The notes: generated by a model from the letters alone, not told the origin. 64,000 bases of DNA from Heliopora coerulea (GCA_030142905.1 JASJOG010000018.1:2301001-2365000), one strand, 5' to 3'. Positions 24,721 through 37,700 are shown, counted from the stretch's first letter. A program made the numbers and translations.

Positions 24721-24960
24721 TTGTCAAGCCCTATACTCAGAAAAACGATTTCTGAGTCCCAGACGGGGATCGAATCCGCAATCTTCTGATGACCGGTAAG
24801 ACGCTCTAACCATTGAGCCACCTAGACTCAAATGGCGAGCTAAGGTGCAAGTTCGACATATATGTGCGACCTAAGCGGAAGCCACGATATATTGATGATG
24901 ATAGATGAAGTTTATATACTGGATGTATGAGAGGTTGGAAATATCGTAAGACAGGTCTTG
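24721..24960 (-). repeat. tRNA-derived SINE, family B, - copy
   Basis: Read on the - strand: GGCTCAATGGTTAGAGCG (box A region), TCTTACCGGTCATCAGAAG, box B GGATTCGATCC, GTCTGGGACTC, then AGAAATCGTTTTTCTGAG. The GAGTC ends can pair as a partial acceptor stem, and the D-stem GCTC/GAGC is intact, but the anticodon stem is poor. This indicates a SINE head, not a functional tRNA. Confidence 0.75.
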
Positions 24961-24994
24961 ATATCTTAAGATAGGGCTGAGTTTAGGGCTTGAC

Positions 24995-25300
24995 GATCAT
25001 TCATCTATCATCTTAAGATATTTCCAAGCTCTCATACATCCAGTATATAAACTTCATCTATCATTATCAATATATAGTGGCTTCCGCTTAGGTCGCCCAT
25101 ATATGTCGAACTTGCACCTTAGCTTGCCATTTGAGTCTTGGTAGCTGAATGGTTAGAGCGTCTTACCGGTCATCAGAAGGTTGCGGGTTTGATCCCCGTC
25201 TGGGACTCAGAAATCGTTTTTCTGAGCATAGGGCTTGACGATCATTCATCTATCATCTTAAGATATTTCCAAGCTCTCATACATCCATTATATATTGTTA
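24995..25300 (+). repeat. tRNA-derived SINE, family B, + copy
   Basis: Inverted partner of 24721-24960. It has the same tRNA-like head (GGTTAGAGCGTCTTACCGG, box B GGGTTTGATCC) plus flanking blocks TCATCTATCATCTTAAGAT on both sides (about 25011-25030 and 25245-25264). The two copies lie head to head, giving a foldback of about 250 bp per arm. Confidence 0.75.
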
Positions 25301-25779
25301 TAAACTTATTCAAACTCTGTGGCGTAGGTGCAATGCTGCCACTCTATCTCTGCATATTTCCCCTACTAAACATTCATTTTCCCCCTACATCCCCCTACGA
25401 CCATTTCTCTGATTTTCCCCTACTTTCCCCTACGCAGCACTATATACCCCTACTATACACCTACGTCGAACCTCGCGGCCAATACAAGAGAAGGCCCTGG
25501 GTACAAGGTTGTCAGGTTGCCTCGAACGGTCGAACCTGTACAAATTCAAGCAAAGTAATTTCCCGTACTGACCTCAGGTTCAATTGATAACGGTTTATTG
25601 TATTCAGTGCAACATTAACATTACTATAATTAACACAACAAAGTTTACATTAAAAATCTAATAAATACATAACAAAGTTTACATTAACAATCTAATTAGG
25701 CTACAATCAACTCAGGTTTAAACAGTTTTTCTACAATCAACTCAGGTTTAAACAGTTCAGTTCACCATGCCAGTAAATG

Positions 25780-27747
25780 TCAAAAATTGTCTTCCACAGT
25801 TTTGCGCTCTTGGTCTGTGTATTTTTTCATGAAGTTGACTCTTGCCTTTGAATGGAGCTCAGCAAGACGTTTATTTGATTCGAAAATGCAGGGAAATTCC
25901 TCACTCACCTTCACTATCGCTTCCATTGTGCGAACACCCAAGGCATTTCTCAATTTCGTCTTGTTGTTCAGCTTTGAAAATCTCCTCTCTACAACCGCTG
26001 TGCTCTGGGGTAACGCTGTGATTTCAAGCATAAAAGTTGCTAATTCCTTGTATGCCTCTACGTCGGCCATGGCTTGCCAAAATTCGTGTGTCGTTCTGGC
26101 TTCCCATCCACCATTTTTGACGTCATTGTCGACCAACAGGGAACGCCACTGACGGTCGATGGTTTGCACCCCGCAGCATTGGGAAAGTCGCTTTGGAAGT
26201 TTGGATGCCAATACGCCAGCGGATTTCACCTCAGCCTTCCCTTTCACGACGGCCATGTGGTCAACATCGACGAAGGCTTCCAAGATTGGACGGGGCAGGT
26301 CGATACGCTTCTGCATCTGGCGAATTGCCTCCTTGTACCAGTTGCAGCAACGCGATAGGAAGCTCTCCCTTTCGTGCGGCCTCATTTCTGCTAAGGTCTC
26401 AGTCGCAGCGATGCCATGATAGACCTTATCCAAAGACAGCCATTTAGATTCGTCATCAACGTTGATGTTGGCAAACTCTATGGACCGGTTTGGCTTAGCC
26501 ATGAAGTTTTGCGAAAACATGCGAACGACACGCTCAACCTCGGGCAGCAATCGGTGCAGCTTGAATCTGTCTGATTGAAACAACTTGTTTAAGCCTGTTA
26601 AATCTCCGAGGACGTAATCCGTGAACTCTAACGTGGCTTTCACATATGGAGATCGGAGGGCGTTGAGGATTCTCTCGGTGGTGGGAGACTTCGTTTCAGC
26701 GGCTTCGGAGACAAAGAACAGCTCGAGAGCCGTCCACTGTTGTAAAATGCGATTGACGCACTGGGCCACCGAAACCCATCTTGTTTGGCAAGGCTTTAAA
26801 ATCTTGTGTGGCTTGCATTGCACGAAAGCCTGAAAATCTTCGTAGCTCATCTGGCGGTTTGGTGCATTTTTAAAATAGTTGTAGACGTCGTGAACGAGTT
26901 GATCGGCGGTTTTTGATAGGGCAGCACAAGCATGTTCAGCGACAAGGTGAAACGAATGGCAAAAACATTTCAGCACGAAGAGATCGGGAACCATTTCTTT
27001 CATCCTGGTGAGGAAAGAATTGTTCTGGCCTTGCATAAGGTTCTCTCCGTCAGATACATACCCGACAACTCTGTCCCACGAAATTCCATCCTCTTCCAAC
27101 GCCGCTCGCAGGGACTCGAACAAACCATCGGCCTTTCCATCTTCGACTGGCAGTAAGCGGTAAAGCTTAGTGACAGGTTCAGAAGAATCTGATGGGAGAA
27201 ATCGTACATTTACGCAAAACATTTTTTTCATCGAAACATCAGTAGCTTTATCGCAGAGGATCGAAATTCCCTTCGCAGCTTTGATATTCCCCACCAGATT
27301 CTCATGCGCATACACAGAGAGGCACTCGGTCAGTAAGTAAGTTCCTTTCGTCCGATTGCACGTCATATCTTTTACAGATTCTGAGTCGTCGGCAATGTGG
27401 TGCAAAGTTGCTGTGAGCTGGTCAAGCACATTGAAAGGAATGTTCTTCCTGGCTATTAGGGCAACGGTATTCAGCTCGGCTTTGATCGTTGATACGTTAG
27501 TTGTGGTGAGAAAGGCCCTCATATATCAGCTGTCTTTGGAAGTCTTGCTCTGGCAAATGTGATCGGACGATTTTGCATGGCCAATCAATTCTGATTTCCC
27601 GGCCACAAGATCTTTGTCGCAAAGCGAACAATATGCTTTGCCAGCTATACGTTTGGAAATGGACAACCAATCACTTGCCCAACTTTCTTTCTCCCATTCT
27701 CTGCGATATTTCTGAGCCCGATACTTTTTTTCGTTTACTTTCGGCAT
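25780..27747 (-). pseudogene. hAT transposase (BED finger) with a single nonsense codon
   Basis: The frame is kept for 656 codons from the ATG at 27747 to the stop at 25780, broken only by TGA at 27523-27525. An N-terminal zinc finger (CSLCDKDLVAGKSELIGHAK, then SSDH) precedes the RNase H-like catalytic region (ISILCDKATDVSM, VGYVSDGENLM, LKCFCHSFHLVAEHA) and a C-terminal hAT dimerisation segment (ITALPQSTAVVERRFSKLNN). It resembles the hAT proteins behind vertebrate ZNF862-like genes, by general pattern only. The single lesion suggests recent activity, a very recent death, stop readthrough, or an assembly or allelic variant. A downstream ATG at 27522 would drop the zinc finger but keep 580 residues. 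Confidence 0.9.
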
Positions 27748-27945
27748 TGCCTACTGCTATGTTGTCACTTGGACTGATCTACAGTACTGTGAAAACTTAA
27801 AGGAAAAAGACCTGGGCTGTGAAGTGTAACTTACTGAGGTGACCACGTGCACATGCCAGATTAGTGATGACTCACGGTTAAAGAATTTATGTTGATCGAT
27901 CTATTGCCATATAAGGCCACAAGATGAGCCGGAGGAAAGATTCTA

Positions 27946-28402
27946 CCATAATTTCTCAGTAGCAACAAGGTCAATACACATTTAAAGAAAACGATATATT
28001 TATTAAAAGCATACATGTTTCGACAACTTCAAGATGCCATCTTCAGTGCAGAATGAATGATGTGAGGTAATATGATACAATAATATATGAGTTAGGATAT
28101 GAATAAATTATTTACAATTGATGAGCAAGTGATCTGCTTACAAATACAGAATTATTAGCATAAAGTGATGATAGGTGTATTTATAAACTGAAAATAGTAT
28201 TGAAGTGATGAATTTGGACGTTGAGATCGGGATTGATTTTGTTGATGTGAAGAGCCTCTTTGATTTTGAGGGAGAAGGTTCAATGAGCGGAGTCGATGAT
28301 TTTAAAGCAAGAGTGTGAAAATTGCTTTTTACAAGAGGGAGAGGCGTGAAGATGTTTGTAGATGTTTGAGTTTCTGTCCGTATTCGTGTGTTCCGTATTC
28401 GT
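27946..28402 (-). mobile_element. 5'-truncated Penelope-like insertion with 12-bp target duplication
   Basis: Flanked by GGAAAGATTCTA at 27934-27945 and 28403-28414. On the - strand it encodes the end of a Penelope GIY-YIG domain (IYKHLHASPSCKKQFSHSCF, then KIKEALHINKINPDLNVQ). The hairpin motif CTGAAGATGG ... GTCGAAACATG follows at 28046-28014, then AATAAATATATCG and the end. Being inside hAT 2, it is younger than it. Confidence 0.85.
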
Positions 28403-28704
28403 GGAAAGATTCTATTACTTGCACTTGTCAAGTGGTGAGAACACAGGAAAAGTAAACTATTTTTCGCAAGAAATGAGGGCAGACAACCTCATCTCAAGAA
28501 GATTTTCCCCCCCTACAATCCCCCTACATTTTGCAGTTTTCCCGTAGGTTTCCCCTACCACCTACAGATTGCTAAATTCCCCTACTGTAGGGGAATCCCC
28601 CTACGAGTGGCAGCACTGCGTAGGTGACAAAAATGGAGATTGGAACGGAGTCTAAGTCTAGGACTTAGGAAGGCTCTGGGAACGAGGTTGATCAAAAATA
28701 CAGT

Positions 28705-28772
28705 ATGGCTGCATCTAAGAATAAAAAGCCGTCTCTGAAAAACAGTTTGGCGTCTCCATATTTATCGAACTG
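28705..28772 (+). CDS. RPP38: RPP38 exon 1
   Basis: Starts MAASKNKKPSLKNS and ends after two bases of a Trp codon, before the donor GTAATG. The ATG is 86 bp from the edge of hAT element 2. Confidence 0.85.
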
Positions 28773-31700
28773 GTAATGTTTATGGCTTCTACTTCACTGC
28801 GTTTTGACTTGAGTGTTATACAAGACTGTCAATCTTCAACATTGTTTTTTGTGTATAGGCCAAAACTCGAAAAAGGCGATAACAAAGATATACTGGATGA
28901 AATCAGAAGGTTCGTGTGTGTAAGTCTTGAAAATAGTTGAAATGTATAATCAGTACTCATCGTAGTCAAGAAAATATACTGGGTAAGACAGTGCAAGTGC
29001 ATGTCATGCCACTAGAACAGCTGAGTAACTGCCTTGTAGTCTGGACACTCGGTTCATTTAGAATGAGTGCGGATTATGTTCTGGGGCACAACGTCGTGCG
29101 AAATGTCAAATACTGTAAATGTGATATAAACAAATGGCCAATCACAATTCAGCATTTATTTTTAACGTATGTTCCATCATTTCATTTTAAAACTTTTAGT
29201 TTCAATGAATCAAAAACATACTGTGTCTACTGTACTTTCTCAAAGTTTGGAGTAAGTGCATTCTCTTGTGCAGTCTACTTCCAACTAGGAAGTACTGGGA
29301 ACTGGGAACTACACCCCAGGGAAGTCGTAGCTTTGAATAAACATACTGGACACCTTGCAGAGTAAATGTGAGGAAAAAATTGATTAGAATTGACAACAGA
29401 TGAAGAAAATGAGAAGAGTAGGGCATCCTAAACAAATTGTGAAAGAATCAGGTTGTCTGATAAGTCATTCTTGCTTCCAGGTATTTATAACGTTAAATAT
29501 TTTTAACATGCAGAGAAAACATTATTGATAGGGATATAATGGTAGTCATTGTTTGAAATAGAGAATGATCCAGACATATAGAAATTGCAGGCAATTATGG
29601 TGATGACTTTTTCACAGCAATGTACTGTAGCACTGTATGATTTTGGTGATCTGATTGAAGTGCCTGTGAACTATTTAAAATAAGTAAAAAGTGAAGTATA
29701 ATCAACAACATGTAGTGGTGCAAAATATTTACATTATTAGAAAATATTAAATGACAGACTATTTTTGAATGTAGAAATCTGTGTTTACAATTGTTATGTG
29801 AGAATGAGGGGAGTAATGTGGAAGTATGGTGGAGAGGGAATCATGTAGTACTATGGAGTATCATATATGTGACATTAAAAAGGCAATGCAAATATGTATT
29901 GGCCATTCTTGTGCTGTTATAAAACTTCTTTTTTTCTATTTAGGAATTAGTAGTGTTGTTATATTTTTATATAAAGCCTTCGGGGCCACATTGCACTATC
30001 TTGTGGGTCACAGGTTGGTCATCCCTGTCATATTACAACATAATGCATTATTTCTTTATAAAATTTAAATAATGTCTTCACACAACATTTTTATTTCAAC
30101 TTTTCCTATTTTTTGGGTGATTTTAAAGCATATGAAATCATATATAATTTCAATACTATAAGGGCAGAATTGTTAGACTATTGCTTTCTATCAGAGGTAC
30201 AAACCAAACTGAGAGTGGACTGTCAACATCAACATCAAACTTAGAGTTATGTGTACTGGACTACTGCTCTAGCAACAATGCCTGCTAAGAACAGACTTTG
30301 GGTATTGCACTCCACCTTAAAGTCCCAAAACTACTACTCTGCCACTGAGGTATGGAACCAAAGTTCTAATAAACAGGGCTGTCTATCTATTTGCCTGAAC
30401 ACCTGGGTTGAGTTGCTCATAAAGGGATAGGTATGTCCTTTTAAACATGTAATGACCATAGATTTATTTTAAAATTAAGCTCAATAGTTGGACCATCTCA
30501 CCAGTTATCAGAAAGTTGCAGGTTTGATCCCAGTCTGGGACTCAGAAATTGTTTTTTTTGAAGAAGAATCTTGACAGGCCTTCATCTATCGTGTGAAACA
30601 TCAGCTGAGTAAATATTTCTATACCAACTTTCTCCATTTATTTTATTGATTATGGCACTTTTGAAAATGTTTTTCTGGGCATTCATTTTTATTACACGAT
30701 TACTATTACCACCTGGTACATCAGTTGGTGCACACTGTATGGTTGAGATGAAGTAAGGTGCTTCAATTAGTGTGATTTCCTCATTCACCCACCTCCATTG
30801 CCCCTATTCCATTCTTGCTTAGGACTGCATGTCATATGACACTGACAAGCCATTTTGTTTACAGACGTCAAATAGTACCATGGGAACAATGTTTCATTTG
30901 GTTCTGGCTATTCAACATGTTTTTGGATCTTTTCTTGGATTTTTTATTTGTATTTTTATTACTCCATTTTCCACAAAATTTAAAACCATAATAACAGTGT
31001 AGAGTACATCAAAAGTTTGTCATCACTCTGAGCAATGTACTGATACTTTTACAATGAAGTGTATTTTTACTTGGGACCTACTTCCCTATGCATACTTTCC
31101 AAACAGTCTGATGCTGGCATGTGAAACAATGGCTCCAGCTGGCAAGATGTCCTGGGAACTTTGACTTTGAACCTGAATCAGACTCATCAATACCTGATTG
31201 GTATGCATAAAGATAAGCTTGTGGATATATTTATTTAACAAATCTTTTCCCACTCATAGGGTGTTTCCTCCCCTAAGAATTAGGCGGGAAAAGAAGGATG
31301 AAGACAGTGGTATTTGTACTGAGAACATTTTTGATTTGGGTTGGGAGGATATCAAGATCTCCTTAGTGGTTGGTGTTAATGAAGTGACAAAAGCATTGGA
31401 AAAAGATAAACTAATGCTGGTTTTGGTAAGTTTTGTTTACTTTAATAAATAAGGAAAATTATTTTATAAAAGCAACCAAATTATGCAATATTTTGCCCTT
31501 AGATGTAACATGACATTTTAAAACGAGCTTGTACTTATACAATACAGTACCGCTCTAATGAAACTTAACCTCGAGAATCGAGTGCGATTCGATTTCGAGC
31601 GAGGAGCGAGGGAAGATCGAGAAAACAAACGCAGTTATTTTTCGAGAAATTTTGGAGAATCGCGAATGTTTTCGAGAAGCGAGCGGCAAAATTCTGCCAA

Positions 31701-34700
31701 GTCAAACTTAATACTTCGAATTAAGTTCACGAGAAGTTCGGCGGCTGAGTCAGTTAAGTGTGACCGATTGTATTAGGATCGTCTCAGCTGTACTTACTGA
31801 CTGGATTAGCCGAATTAAGGCTTTGAAGTCATGATTCAAACGCCGGTCTTTTTATGAACCAAATCTTAGCATTAAAATCTGTTTTATCACTAAGGTAGAA
31901 AATTGAATTCCCGACGGTAAAAGGTGAAGCGAACCTTTATAGTTTTACGTTACATGGGTAACACTTGACGACGATTTGATTGAGCCGAGATTTCTTCAAC
32001 GCGCGATTTTATTTCGATGTTGAGAGATCTGTGAGCATCCTTCGAGGCCTCGCGCGTAACTTCACCATTACCGCAATTATTTCGAGGATCAAGAAGCGAG
32101 ATTCGAGATTCGAGTAACCGTCAAGGACGTATCGAGTTCTCAATTCTCGTTCGAACGCAATCCTCGAAAATGGTTAAGTTTCATTAGAGCGGTACTGTAG
32201 TTCGTCTTACTATGGGAACATTGCAGTTTTGCGTGCTTTCTGTACCGGAGCAGCCATTTCCATGTCGATTTTTATAATTCAAAAAAACCCAAAAAAATTG
32301 TAAAAATTTACAATTTTTTTATGCTCCACAAGAATGATTTTGCTCCTGTACAACATGAACAGCCTCCAGGTCGTCCGAAGCTCACGCAATTTGCTATTTT
32401 CTCAGTTTTTACTATGCAGAATTTCCCATTCGTTTGGATAATTCACTTGAAAAAATCGTCTTCCCAACTAAAAAAATTACTAAAACATTTTCTTTGTCAT
32501 TACTGCCTATAAAATTGTTTCAAGAGTATAAGACAATTCTCTTTGCTGCAAAATCTTTCAAAAACATATTTTAGTTATCAATGAACACAGACTCAAAAAC
32601 TAGACCCAACTTATTAAAGCGTAGACCATTTTTAAAGTAACACACCATTCGAAGTAAAAACAAACTTTTGGTTCATACGAACAAATTCCAACTAGCCAAT
32701 TGAAGAATCAGACCCTGTTTATTCCCTTCTGTGCAGTGACTATGATCAGAAATGCATTGGCCTCAATAAAAGAAATCCCGCTTGGTCAAAGCACGCTTTC
32801 CAAACCAACCACATGATTCTTTGGATAAATTCATCAATTATTATCATCGAAGCATGGCATGGCAATAGCGCTGGCATCCAACTGAATCATAATAAACGGT
32901 GGTCTGTTGCCCAAAGAAGGGCCAGTGTGAAAACAGTTTACGAATCAGGAAATTTTTGACCCATCCGAAAATGTTATTCAAATAAAATATAATTTTTTTA
33001 ATTGCTTGACGTGGGGTAATGAAAAATTGGCGGTTAAAGTTGGAGTTAACCAGGTCAACGCTACACAGGTGGCATGTACTGCATGTCATCAGTGTGGCTT
33101 GCCATAGGTAACTCATTGGTTTGAGCACTGATAAGAAGGTTGCAGGTTAGGTTCCTTCTGTGGTTCAGAAAACGTTTTTAAATTAGAGAGTTCGACTAAT
33201 GCCCACCTTTATTCACTTACGTCCATCTCCCAAAATACATTTGGCCCTGGGGATGTGTAAACTCTATGTTGCAGCTTCCTATTCTTCCGCAATGTCCAAC
33301 TCAAGCCGTGACAAAACGCTTTGGACATTTTATTCAGTATCGTTCAACATTTTATTATACAACAGGCCATCCCTGAGTCCAAATGTGTTAAAAGAAACGT
33401 TGAAAGCTTTTAACCGGGGCTTCAGGATCCAATGTGTGTGTCGGGGAATAAGATTGGATTATGCAGTAGCTCCTCCTCAGTTTGTTCCATATTGCTCTGT
33501 AGCGTAGCAGAGATGAAGACACTTTAATTTCATGTTCAATTATTTAAACCTACTTGACATCATTATCAAGTAAAATTCCTTTTGATTATTTTTTAAGACA
33601 TATTTGAAAAATGATTTTAATTATGCAATAATAAATTACTTACGGGAAAGTTATGTAAGAGCAAGAGATATTTCTTCAGAGGATGACAGCTTACCTGACT
33701 TAACTTTTTTATATTCAAAGGTTTGCAAATCTGCAAAACCATCCACCATTACAAACCATCTCATGCTACTGAGTGCAACAAGATTAACCCCAGCTTGTGG
33801 TATATTCGGTTTAAGTGAAGTTATGGCCCCGCTTCTTGGAATAAAAAGTGTTGCGGCATGTGGTTTTAAGGTATGTCATTATTGTTTTTATTGTTGTTAG
33901 AAAAATCACATTCAAGAAAAGGATTTTAAAAAAGTCAACACATGAAAAAAATATAGAATATTTAAAAACTGACGTTCCGTTTATTACTTACCTTTTGTAT
34001 CCCTCAGCCAGGCTGAATTTCTGTAAATATTGCATGTTAACTTTTGAATCAATTTTCAAATACAAATGATCTCAGCGGAAGATCTCGTAAAAGTGCTGAA
34101 GGCGTTGAAAGTCTGAGAAGACAGTTGGAGTTAATGGTGTTCCTAGCCGGTTTTTTAAGGATGGTGCAAACATAGAAGTCATACCGTTTTCAAGTATTTT
34201 TAATGACAATTCAATATTGTAAATTTCTCAAGGAATTGAAAAAGGCAAGAGTATTCCCTTTTTCATAAATCAGGAAAAACCGAGACAATCCGCGAAATTG
34301 CTATCCAACAACAATATTTCAAATCTGAAATTAAATCTGTAGAGCGTTTAAGTAAGGGTTAATCAATGGTCACGAGTGTGATAAAGGATTTAACATCGCA
34401 AGTGAAGCTTAACGGCCACGAGGGGCCGTAGGTCCCGTGTGGACGTTCAAGCTTCACTTGCGATGTTAAATCCTTTATCACACTCGTGACCATTGATTAA
34501 CCATCTTATCTCATGACTCACCCACAATGAAATAGTTTTTTTTTTCCAGTTTAAAGTCGAAGAGACATTGATCGTTAGAAACTAAGATATTTACTCATTA
34601 GTATGCGATAAGCGTTTGTCACAGTGATTTCAAAGGAGAGCAGTGTGATAAGTCGTTATCACACTTCTGAATACTAATTAGTGGACTAAAGGATTTAACG

Positions 34701-37700
34701 CTTCTGTTGAAACAATGAATTGTGGGTGTGTCATGTGATAATATTGAGTTAATCCTCGCGTTTTTCGGAGAATATGGTATCTTATATGAATTTCAGTTTG
34801 GTTTTACAAAGAACCATTGCACGTCAACAGCAATTACCCATTTTTCAGACGAACTCTTAATGAATATGGACATGTACCGACTGTACAGTACGATTAGTGT
34901 CGTGTTTATTGATTTTTCGATAGCCTTCGACACATTTGTTGTTGAAATTTTGCTCTCAGAGTTAAAGCATTTACGGAGTATGTAACTGCAATCTTTCATA
35001 TATAATTGAAAATGATATATCAACACTTACAACCAAAATTCTGATGAGAGTTTCATAGTCTATTTGGTATGCCTCAAGGGCCAATATCATCTACATTTAT
35101 GATATTTCATAGTATGCAAAAAACTGTTCAATAGGCTTATATGTTCTATTATGATCCTCGCCACTTCATACGGACCATCGAAAGATGTATCAACAATGAT
35201 TTGAAGTCCTTATCAGGTTGGCTTAAAGAAAATCGTTTAATATTTACCTACCTTAATATTTTAATCATTTAATACACATAGGTAGTGGTGTATGATTTCG
35301 AAAAAACGCACACGAATGAGTTTGTCTAAAACTATCAGAAAGAGAAAATCAGAATCGAGAGATTTTTATGTATATTATTATTACTTTAATACCTACATTT
35401 AATACTAAACAATGTTATACAAACTGCATCGATGCTGTTTGCCTCTTAGCGCCATGGAGAAAGAAATAAGTGCTTGAAATTAAGATCTCTCGACCAGAAG
35501 ATTAAAGCTGAATCTGAATATTTGCTTGGGAGTGGTTGATGATAAACACATGGAAGAGTCACGCTATCTATGATTGTAATAAGATAGCCACAAAAGTTGA
35601 GTTACTGAGAAAATTCAAGTACTTTAACAACCAAAGCAGCTTCAACTGTATATAACACTGTTATAGCATCTATTTTTGATTATTACGGCATAGACGAGCG
35701 TGGCCTTTCCCTATAAGATCAAATTTGAATGCAAAGTTCACAAAATCGTGCTGCCAAAGTCCTTTTCCGAGGCCGAATTGTGAATTCAACTGAGGCAACG
35801 AGTTGTTTAAACTGGTTACCGCTCAATAGCAGAAGAGATTGTCATAAAATCAAATTGATATATAATCTTTATTTATTATATTTAATCTTTATTTCACCAG
35901 ATTATGCATTAGAATTCTTTCAGAGTTGACAAAGAAACGTAAATTCATACTCAACTAAGAATAATGACTTTAAAAGTAATCCATCATACATTACAGGAAA
36001 GAAGACTACAACAGTAAATGGTAGTAAGCTATTTATTGATAGCTTGCCTAAAAATACAAGAGCTTCTTAGTCATATCTCCTTGAATATTTGGCTAAATCC
36101 TTTTTGACTTACCGATGTAACTTTAATTTTGATTTAATTGTAATTTTGACTCCTTTGTTAGTATCTTTGTATTTATTTTTTATTCTGTATAACTATATGG
36201 TAATTGGCGATATTAATAAACAGCTTCTATGGTTATCAGCCTTTGCTGCTGAAGGAGATTCCCCATATATATAAAGTTACATACAGTGGGGGTCGAAAGT
36301 CTGAGTCCAGTCAATATGCTTTTGTCTTTTATTGATATACAATATATTTTCACACAACACGGCACTATATGTGCATAACTTTAGCATTTACATCAACATT
36401 GCAATTGAGTACATTGTATTAGCCAAGTAAATATTACTTTAATATTTTGTGTGACCTACTTTTGCTTTTAAAACAGCTTTAACTTTTCCTGGCATAGAGT
36501 CAACAAGATTTCTGAGTACTACTGGTTTAAGGTTATTCCAGCATTGATTAAGGACGTTCCATAAGTTGTCTTTACTTGTGGGATCATGTTTCACTTTCTC
36601 TCGTTTCAAATGTTCCTATAAATTCTCAATAGGGTTTAGATCCGGAAATTGAGGAGGAAAATCCATAACGACCAGATCACCTTTTTCTTCCTTCCTTCTT
36701 AAGTAATTTTTACTCATGCGAGAAGTGTGTTTCGGATCATTATCTTGTTGCAACACAAAACCCCTTCCGCACAACCTTAAGCTAGATGGTATGGCTCGTC
36801 TTTGAAGGATGAAGTGATATTTTTGCTTTGTAAGAGTGTTCTTAATTCTTTAAAGATCGCCAACACCATTATAACTAAAGCAGCCCCAAACCTGAATGTT
36901 CCCGCCACCATGTTTCACGGTTGGCTTGAGGCAAGAATTTATAAATCTCTCATTCTTTCTACGTCTAACATAAATGCGACGGTTATTTCCGTATATTTCA
37001 AATTTTGATTCATCTGTGAAAAGAACATTTTTCGAATCTTCCTTAGTGTAATGTTGGTATTTTCTGGCCCATAGCCACCGTTTCCGTTTGTTTCGGGATC
37101 TTAGCAATGGTTTTAAGACTGCCACTCTTCCATGTAGACCACATGCATTTAGTCTCCTTTTCACTGTTGATCTACATATTGTTTTTTCTCGAGTTTCATT
37201 AACTATTGATTGAATGTTACCAGCCGTTGCAGTTCTGTTACGTAAGGAAGTTGTCTTAATGTACTGATCCTCCAAAGTGGTAGCTCTTGCCCTCCGAGAT
37301 CTTGGTTTTGCAGAATAGGATTTTGTTCCTCGAAACTCTTCCAAAGTTCGCTGCACAGCACCCTCTGAAACCCCTATCTTTTCAGCAATTCTGCGTTGTG
37401 AAAGACTTTAATTACTCAGTGCAATTATTTGACCTCTTATTCCTTCACTGAGTTCTTTTGCCATCTTTGGTCCAGCTACTCGTAATAGAGATTTTATATA
37501 AAATACAGCGTGTGTTAAATAACTCAAAAATTAAAAGGAAGGCAAGTGGAAGCATTTACTGATAAAAATCCGCATGTGTAAATCAATAAATGAATTTTTT
37601 TCCACATGAAACATGATTTATCATACATTGAGCGAAAAAAATGCGACTGGACTCAGACTTTTGACCCCCACTGTACGTCGAGACTGATGAACATGATTGT

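Larger units (their letters stand above)
25331..28618 (-). mobile_element. hAT element 2, nearly intact, next to RPP38
   Basis: The ends CAATGCTGCCACTC and (inverted) CAGTGCTGCCACTC are flanked by CGTAGGTG at 25323-25330 and 28619-28626, an exact 8-bp duplication. Length is 3288 bp. Both subterminal regions carry clusters of CCCCTAC (six on the left; five plus one inverted on the right), mostly in the same orientation. These are likely transposase binding sites. It holds one long transposase ORF on the - strand and a younger Penelope insertion. Confidence 0.94.

Noticed and set aside
24750..24835. Possible functional tRNA gene (- strand)
   Set aside because: The anticodon stem is mispaired, spacing before the D-stem is irregular, and three related degenerate copies occur, so it is a SINE head.
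25787..26447. Several + strand open frames
   Set aside because: Shadows of the hAT transposase on the - strand.
29950..30030. Possible hAT 3' end (GGGTCACAGGTTGGTCATCC) in RPP38 intron 2
   Set aside because: It looks like a hAT terminus but no matching left end, duplication or transposase was found.
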